DNA from: Muribaculaceae bacterium
GTDB lineage: Bacteria; Bacteroidota; Bacteroidia; Bacteroidales; Muribaculaceae
NCBI GenBank assembly: GCA_029059965.1
Contig: JAIDUY010000284.1
Coordinates: forward strand, 1-9,763
DNA length: 9,763 nucleotides
Direction of reading: 5' to 3'
Below, in pieces: positions 5,319 to 9,763 of this stretch (positions are counted from its first letter, which is position 1; each line of letters opens with the position of its first letter). Made by a program: the position numbers and the translations under genes. Below the pieces are notes generated by a model. That model did no database searches, was not told where the DNA came from, and was given only the letters and a program-made list of their open reading frames with translations.

Positions 5319-6386
5319 ATGGAAGCGGAACAGACTAAAACTAAAAAAGGGCTTGGGAATCTGGTCAAGTACATCATTCCTATGGCTATCAGTGTAGGCC
5401 TGTGCTATCTGCTTTTCACGGGAATAGACCTCGGGGAGATGCTGGAAATCATACGTACGCAGTGCGACTTCCGCTGGATAGCCCTTGCCATGGGCATAAA
5501 CATAGTCTCGTTTGTGTGCCGTGCCTTCCGTTGGCGCATACAGCTGCGCGCCCTCGGCATCGACCCGCCCATCCATGCGCTTATCTACAGCATCTTCGGA
5601 ACATATTCGGTCAATCTCGTCTTTCCGCGACTTGGCGAGGTGTGGCGCACGGGCTACATAGCACAGAGGCAGCACGCCCAGTTCACGAGCGTGTTCGGCT
5701 CCATGGTAGCCGATCGTCTGGCCGACACGGTCACGGTTCTTATTCTCGGCGCCGTCACTTTCTTCATGGCCTCGTCGGCCATCCTCGATTTTATGGAGGC
5801 CAACGTGGAGAGCTACAAGTCTATCGGCAACTTTCTGACCTCGCCCTGGCTGTGGGGCAGTGCAATTGTGCTCTTTGCCGGAGCATGGATATTCATGCGC
5901 AGCCGCACCAGGAATCCGTGGGTGATGCGCGTGCAAAACGTAATACGCGAACTGTGGGACGGCTTTGCCGTCATTGTGCGCATGAAAGGCAAGGGCGAGT
6001 GGCTGCTGTGGACCATCGGCATCTGGGGATGCTTCGGCATACAGATGTATATCTGTTTCTTCGCCTTCCCCTTCACCCGCGAAGTGCTCGACCAGTACGG
6101 CGTCATAGCCGCTCAGGTGACCTTCGTGCTCGGCAGCTTATCGATGGGCGTGCCCTCGAACGGCGGCATAGGGCCCTGGCAGTGGGCAGTGATATTCGCC
6201 CTGAGCATCTACGGCGTCAGCCACACCAATGCGGCAGCCTTTGCCAATCTCGTGCTGGGCTCGCAGACACTGATGCTCATCATCTTAGGCATCTTCACCT
6301 TCTCGGCCATAGCGCTCGACAGGAAACTCACTCTGAAAAATCTGAAAAAATTAAAAACCAACATAAGCAGCAAAATAAATGGCTAA
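5319..6386 (+). CDS. YbhN/LPG-synthase transmembrane-region family membrane protein (flippase-like)
   Basis: A 355-residue integral membrane protein with about eight hydrophobic segments, corresponding to the flippase domain of MprF (lysylphosphatidylglycerol synthase) without the soluble aminoacyl-transferase domain. Visible family motifs are NLVFPRLGEVWRTGYIA (99-115; P-R-x-G-E-x-x-R), VADRLADTVTVL (130-141; the (E/D)R-x-x-D element) and VPSNGGIGPWQW (278-289; PS-x-GG-x-G). These proteins are thought to move lipids or lipid-linked molecules across the inner membrane; the cargo is not deducible here. The ATG at 5319 follows the promoter, and the protein starts with a short charged stretch before the first helix (about 17-35). 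It ends in a lysine-rich cytoplasmic tail. Its last 8 bases overlap the next gene. A link to LPS or polyamine-modified lipids is suggested only by the neighbours. GC content is that of the host genome, about 60% in 5701-5760. Confidence 0.85.
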   Translation: MEAEQTKTKKGLGNLVKYIIPMAISVGLCYLLFTGIDLGEMLEIIRTQCDFRWIALAMGINIVSFVCRAFRWRIQLRALGIDPPIHALIYSIFGTYSVNLVFPRLGEVWRTGYIAQRQHAQFTSVFGSMVADRLADTVTVLILGAVTFFMASSAILDFMEANVESYKSIGNFLTSPWLWGSAIVLFAGAWIFMRSRTRNPWVMRVQNVIRELWDGFAVIVRMKGKGEWLLWTIGIWGCFGIQMYICFFAFPFTREVLDQYGVIAAQVTFVLGSLSMGVPSNGGIGPWQWAVIFALSIYGVSHTNAAAFANLVLGSQTLMLIILGIFTFSAIALDRKLTLKNLKKLKTNISSKING

Positions 6387-7575
6387 AGTCATCATCATCG
6401 GCTGCGGCGGCGTGGGCACGGTAGTGGCTCACAAATGCGCCCAGCATCCCGAGGTATTCAGCGAAATAGTGATTGCATCGCGCACACTGTCCAAGTGCGA
6501 GGCCGTGGTAAAGGCCATAGGCCGTCCCAATGTCAGCGCCGACCGCGTCGACGCCGACAATGTCGAGGAAATCGTGGCACTCTTCGAGCGCCACAAACCC
6601 GAACTTGTCATCAACGTTGCCCTGCCCTATCAGGACCTCACCATCATGGACGCCTGCCTGCGCTGCGGCGTCAACTACCTCGACACGGCCAACTACGAGC
6701 CCAAGGACGAGGCACACTTCGAGTACTCCTGGCAGTGGGCCTATGCCGACCGCTTCGAGAAGGCAGGTCTCACCGCCATCCTCGGCTGCGGCTTCGATCC
6801 CGGTGTCAGCGGCGTCTTCACGGCATATGCAGCCAAGCACTACTTCAGCGCAATGGAGACCCTGGACATCGTCGACTGCAACGCCGGCGACCACGGCAAG
6901 GCTTTCGCCACCAACTTCAACCCCGAAATCAACATCCGCGAAATCACCCAGAACGGCCGTTACTACAGCGAAGGCGAGTGGGTGGTGACAAAACCCCTCG
7001 AATTCCACCGCAGCCTGACATATCCCAACATCGGCCCGCGCGACAGCTACCTGCTCTATCACGAAGAGCTTGAGAGCCTGGTAAAGAACTTCCCCACCAT
7101 CAAGCGTGCCCGCTTCTGGATGACATTCGGCCAGGAATACCTCACCCACCTGCGCGTAATCCAGAACATAGGCATGGCACGCATCGACGAGGTCGACTAC
7201 AACGGAACCAAAATCGTGCCCCTGCAGTTCCTCAAGGCCGTCCTCCCCAACCCTCAGGACTTGGGTGAGAACTACCACGGCGAGACTTCCATCGGCTGCC
7301 GCATCTCCGGCAAGAACAAGGAAGGCAAGCCCATGACCTACTACATCTACAATAACTGCTCGCACGAGGCCGCCTACCGCGAGACCGGAATGCAGGCCGT
7401 CAGCTACACCACCGGCGTTCCCGCCATGGTGGGCGCCATGATGTTCCTGACAGGCAAGTGGAACCTCAAGGGCGTGCGCAACGTCGAGGAGTTCGACCCC
7501 GATCCCTTCCTGGAGGCAGTGGCCGCCAACGGTCTGCCCTGGCACGAAGTCATCGACGGCGACCTCGAACTCTGA
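6379..7575 (+). CDS. Carboxy(nor)spermidine dehydrogenase (saccharopine dehydrogenase family)
   Basis: A 398-residue cytoplasmic NAD(P)H-dependent enzyme of the saccharopine-dehydrogenase-like family. It condenses L-aspartate semialdehyde with putrescine (or diaminopropane) and reduces the imine to carboxyspermidine (or carboxynorspermidine), which a separate decarboxylase converts to spermidine. The N-terminal Rossmann motif is VIIIGCGGVGTVVA (4-17), followed by IASRT (32-36), NVALPYQD (79-86), YLDTANYE (100-107) and the family-typical GCGFDPGVSGVF (136-147). The overall pattern is close to the Vibrio and Bacteroides enzymes, and the length is normal. The ATG at 6379 overlaps the upstream membrane-protein gene by 8 bases and is preceded by an A-rich stretch typical of Bacteroidota starts. 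The partner decarboxylase is not in the window. The preferred diamine cannot be told from sequence, though gut Bacteroides use the carboxyspermidine version. Strong GC-rich third positions create a long spurious frame on the other strand. Confidence 0.9.
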   Translation: MAKVIIIGCGGVGTVVAHKCAQHPEVFSEIVIASRTLSKCEAVVKAIGRPNVSADRVDADNVEEIVALFERHKPELVINVALPYQDLTIMDACLRCGVNYLDTANYEPKDEAHFEYSWQWAYADRFEKAGLTAILGCGFDPGVSGVFTAYAAKHYFSAMETLDIVDCNAGDHGKAFATNFNPEINIREITQNGRYYSEGEWVVTKPLEFHRSLTYPNIGPRDSYLLYHEELESLVKNFPTIKRARFWMTFGQEYLTHLRVIQNIGMARIDEVDYNGTKIVPLQFLKAVLPNPQDLGENYHGETSIGCRISGKNKEGKPMTYYIYNNCSHEAAYRETGMQAVSYTTGVPAMVGAMMFLTGKWNLKGVRNVEEFDPDPFLEAVAANGLPWHEVIDGDLEL

Positions 7576-7634
7576 CAAGGCCACTATGGCGCCGGCAACA
7601 GACCTGACACAGAACCAATTCATCACAACGGGCT

Positions 7635-8402
7635 TTGAACAAGCATTATATATCCGCTACCGTAATCACGCGCAACGAGGAGCGCGACATAGAGCGCTGT
7701 CTGAACTCGCTCATCGGCGTTGCCGACGAGATTGTCGTGGTCGACTCGCACAGCGACGACGCCACCGTCGACATATGCCGTCGCTACGGGGCTAAGGTGA
7801 CACAGCGTCCCTTTGCGGGCTATGGCTCGCAGAGGCAGTATGCAGCCACCGTCGCCAACGGCAACTATGTGCTCAGCATCGATGCCGACGAGGTGCTCTC
7901 CGACGAGCTGCGCGAGAATCTCATTGCGCTCAAGTCGCGCGGTTTCGAGCACCGCATGTACCGCTTCCGTGTGGTCAACTACATGTGCGGACGTCCGATG
8001 CGCCACTGCGGCCTCGAGCCTGCCGAGCAGATACGCCTGTTCGACAAGCGATATGCCAACTGGGATCTCCTCGACGTGGGCGAGCGGCTCAGCTACCCCG
8101 CGGGAGTGATGCCGGCGCTTGTCGAAGGCTCCATGCACCACTACCGCTGCGCCACCTTCGGCGAGTACGAGGCCAAGGAGCTGCGTCATGCCGCCCTGCG
8201 TGCCAGACTCATGGCCGCGGCCGGCATAAAGGCATCCGCTCCCATGTGCTGGCTCAGAGCTTTCAGCGCCTTTGTGAGCTGCCATCTGCTTGACGGCGCC
8301 ATCCTCGAGGGCAGCGCAGGAAGGCACATAGCGGCGACACGCTTCAAGTCGACCCTCGAGGCATACCGCGCCGCCGCGCGGCTTGCCGCGACCAAACATT
8401 AA
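7635..8402 (+). CDS. Family 2 glycosyltransferase, WaaE/KdtX-like (LPS core)
   Basis: A 255-residue GT-A fold transferase, probably membrane-associated on the cytoplasmic face, adding a sugar to the LPS core. The N-terminus ISATVITRNEERDIERCLNSL (6-26) is the nucleotide-sugar binding start of the family. DSHSDD (37-42) and SIDADEVLSDEL (81-92), holding the DxD metal site at Asp83-Asp85, follow. RMYRFRVVNYMCGRPMRHCG and the later IRLFDKR are typical of the WaaE/KdtX subgroup. The start is TTG at 7635: the frame has a TGA at 7605-7607, no ATG or GTG lies between it and 7635, and the first internal Met is beyond the DxD motif. The gap after the dehydrogenase gene is 59 bases with no terminator, so it is probably in the same operon. 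The sugar and acceptor are not determined. Confidence 0.88.
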   Translation: MNKHYISATVITRNEERDIERCLNSLIGVADEIVVVDSHSDDATVDICRRYGAKVTQRPFAGYGSQRQYAATVANGNYVLSIDADEVLSDELRENLIALKSRGFEHRMYRFRVVNYMCGRPMRHCGLEPAEQIRLFDKRYANWDLLDVGERLSYPAGVMPALVEGSMHHYRCATFGEYEAKELRHAALRARLMAAAGIKASAPMCWLRAFSAFVSCHLLDGAILEGSAGRHIAATRFKSTLEAYRAAARLAATKH

Positions 8403-8414
8403 GAAACAGGCAGC

Positions 8415-9509
8415 ATGGACAGTCTTAACGTCATACATCTTGTCAGCAACCGCGTATGGGGCGGAGGCGAGCGCTATGTGCTCGACCTTTGCCGCGCCCT
8501 CGAGGCCGACGGCCACAGTGCCGCTGTGATTACGCGCGCTTTCAAGGACGTCGACGCCCGCTTTGCCGAGGCCGGATTCAAGCCCGGACATCTGCCGCTG
8601 CGCGGCGCCATCGATCCGGTGAGCCCGTGGCTGCTGGCGCGCATCCTCAACCGCACGGCGGCGCCGGTGGTGGTGCATGTGCATAACTTCAAGGACGCGG
8701 GCACGGCTGTGCGCGCTCGGCGACTTATGCGCGACCCGTCGAAGGTGCGCGTCGTGGTCACGAGGCATCTCGTCAAGGCCGCTTCCACGCGCGCTTCCGA
8801 CATCTACATCTACCGCAGCCTCGACGCCATTGTCTTCGTGTCGGAGCTTGCCCGCAGAGAGTTCCTGAGCACCGCACCCGATGTGGACCCCGACCGACTA
8901 AGGGTGATTCACAACGCGGTGACCGTGCCCGAGGCTCTGCCTGTCCGCGCCGATTCGGCGCCTGATGGTCCGCTGCGTCTGCTCTATCTCGGCCGCATAG
9001 TTCCCGAAAAGGGACTCGACATACTCGTCGACGCACTTGCCGAGCTGGACAGTACCGACAAGGCATGGACGCTCGAAGTGGCGGGCGAAGGCCCTGCCAA
9101 GTATGTCATGCCGCTGATGCGCCGCTGCAGCGAGCTCGGTTTCGGCGACAGGGTTGAATGGCTCGGCCCGGTGGACGACATCTGGCCCGTCATAGCCCGT
9201 GCCGACGTCGGCGTGCTGCCTACCCGCGCACGCGAAGCTTTCGGACTGTCGCTTTTGGAGTTCATGCACGGCGCCGCCGCCGTGGTCAGCACCGACAACG
9301 GCGCTCAGCCCGAAATCATCGACAGCGGCACCGACGGCATCCTCGTGCCGCCCGAACCTTCCGCCCTGTCCGACGCCCTCCGACGTCTCGCCGCCGACCG
9401 CAAGCTTGTGTGCGGCCTTGCCGACGCCGGACGCCGCAAGGCCGCCGATACATTCGGCTACGACCGTTTTTACCAACAGATGCTTGCCCTGTACCGCGGG
9501 CAGTCATAA
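8415..9509 (+). CDS. Family 4 glycosyltransferase (GT-B, WaaG-like)
   Basis: A 364-residue retaining GT-B glycosyltransferase. The N-terminal domain opens with VIHLVSNRVWGGGERYVLDL (6-25), whose GGGE loop is the usual acceptor-side start. The C-terminal domain begins at LRLLYLGRIVPEKGLDILVDAL (187-208), with Arg194 and Lys199 at the donor phosphate site. EAFGLSLLE (274-282) is the EX7E motif, and GAQPEII with GILVPPE completes the nucleotide-sugar site. It starts at the ATG at 8415, 12 bases after the previous stop, and length is normal. Together with the GT2 gene upstream and the kinase downstream it most likely contributes to LPS inner-core assembly on the cytoplasmic face. Donor sugar unknown. 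Confidence 0.9.
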   Translation: MDSLNVIHLVSNRVWGGGERYVLDLCRALEADGHSAAVITRAFKDVDARFAEAGFKPGHLPLRGAIDPVSPWLLARILNRTAAPVVVHVHNFKDAGTAVRARRLMRDPSKVRVVVTRHLVKAASTRASDIYIYRSLDAIVFVSELARREFLSTAPDVDPDRLRVIHNAVTVPEALPVRADSAPDGPLRLLYLGRIVPEKGLDILVDALAELDSTDKAWTLEVAGEGPAKYVMPLMRRCSELGFGDRVEWLGPVDDIWPVIARADVGVLPTRAREAFGLSLLEFMHGAAAVVSTDNGAQPEIIDSGTDGILVPPEPSALSDALRRLAADRKLVCGLADAGRRKAADTFGYDRFYQQMLALYRGQS

Positions 9510-9520
9510 CCGAAACAGTA

Positions 9521-9763
9521 TTGAAGAAAGCAAGAAACATAGCAGTCAATCCACGGCTTGCGCCGACAGGCGCCGGCACACTCGCCCGCGCCATCGCCGA
9601 CTACGGTCTGCCCGATGCCTGCGAGATTATCTACCGCGGCCGCAACGTGGTGGCTCTGCTCGACAACGCCGGACTTGTAATCAAAGCCTTCCGTCATCCC
9701 GGAGTGATTCGCGGATGGATATACCGCTGGTTCCGCGTGCCCAAGAGCCGCCGTTCCTACTCC
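9521..9763 (+). CDS. LPS core kinase, InaA/WaaP/KdkA-like (5' part, cut by window end)
   Basis: The frame from TTG at 9521 runs open to the last base (81 codons). It contains GRNVVALLDNAGLVIKAFRH (40-59), with a candidate ATP-binding Lys55 in VIKAFR, and then IYRWFRVPKSRRSYS (67-81). This order, a short beta hairpin with Val-Ile-Lys-x-Phe-Arg followed by a basic Tyr-Arg-x-Phe-x-x-(S/P)K-(A/S)-R-R-S-Y segment, is familiar from the N-terminal lobe of lipopolysaccharide kinases of the InaA/WaaP group, which phosphorylate heptose or Kdo of the inner core. No in-frame ATG is available between the preceding stop (9509) and the conserved region; TTG at 9521, 11 bases after that stop, is the likely start. 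The catalytic loop lies outside the window, so activity cannot be judged. Confidence 0.75.
   Translation, partial: MKKARNIAVNPRLAPTGAGTLARAIADYGLPDACEIIYRGRNVVALLDNAGLVIKAFRHPGVIRGWIYRWFRVPKSRRSYS

Noticed and set aside
6328..7626. 432-codon open frame on the minus strand opposite the carboxyspermidine dehydrogenase gene
   Set aside because: Its translation is Val/Ala/Gly/His-rich without domain motifs, and it mirrors a strongly conserved + strand enzyme with GC-rich third positions, which commonly leaves the antisense frame open.
7623..8768. 381-codon open frame on the minus strand across the two glycosyltransferase genes
   Set aside because: It spans the junction of two clear + strand genes and has no recognisable motifs; same codon-bias artefact.

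Overview
The window looks like chromosomal DNA from a GC-rich member of the Bacteroidota, order Bacteroidales; a Muribaculaceae-like gut bacterium is my best guess, by inference only. Supporting signs are promoters of the TTTG / TAnnTTTG type used by the Bacteroidota primary sigma factor, starts with little or no Shine-Dalgarno sequence and often A-rich leaders, a carboxy(nor)spermidine dehydrogenase typical of the polyamine route in gut Bacteroidales, and a lipopolysaccharide-type glycosyltransferase/kinase cluster.

Left block (1-4010, all +): the end of an unidentified gene is followed by a strong promoter and a tightly packed set of four genes: a SpoU/TrmH-family RNA methyltransferase, an LD-carboxypeptidase (peptidoglycan recycling), an MBOAT O-acyltransferase and an SGNH/DltD-like partner. 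The last two form a cell-envelope acylation cassette. The MBOAT protein ends in FIYFQF, which matches the C-terminal 'acyl shuttle' hexapeptide known from DltX and fused MBOAT systems, and the partner carries a GSSH serine and a DxxH pair. This pair is distinctly less GC-rich than its neighbours, which suggests later acquisition.

Middle (4011-5318): a long hairpin lies between the convergent SGNH gene and a minus-strand crcB/fluC fluoride channel gene. An 860-base non-coding stretch follows. It contains a very AT-rich block and at least seven DnaA-box-like 9-mers, including a perfect TTATCCACA and two exact TTATCAACA in an inverted pair. It looks like a replication origin or another DnaA-binding locus. 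Near its right end a promoter drives the next operon.

Right block (5319-9763, all +): a YbhN/LPG-synthase-TM-type membrane protein overlaps a carboxyspermidine dehydrogenase gene, followed by a family 2 glycosyltransferase (WaaE/KdtX-like), a family 4 glycosyltransferase and the start of an InaA/WaaP-like LPS kinase cut by the window end. The last three probably build or phosphorylate the LPS core. Two of them appear to start with TTG.
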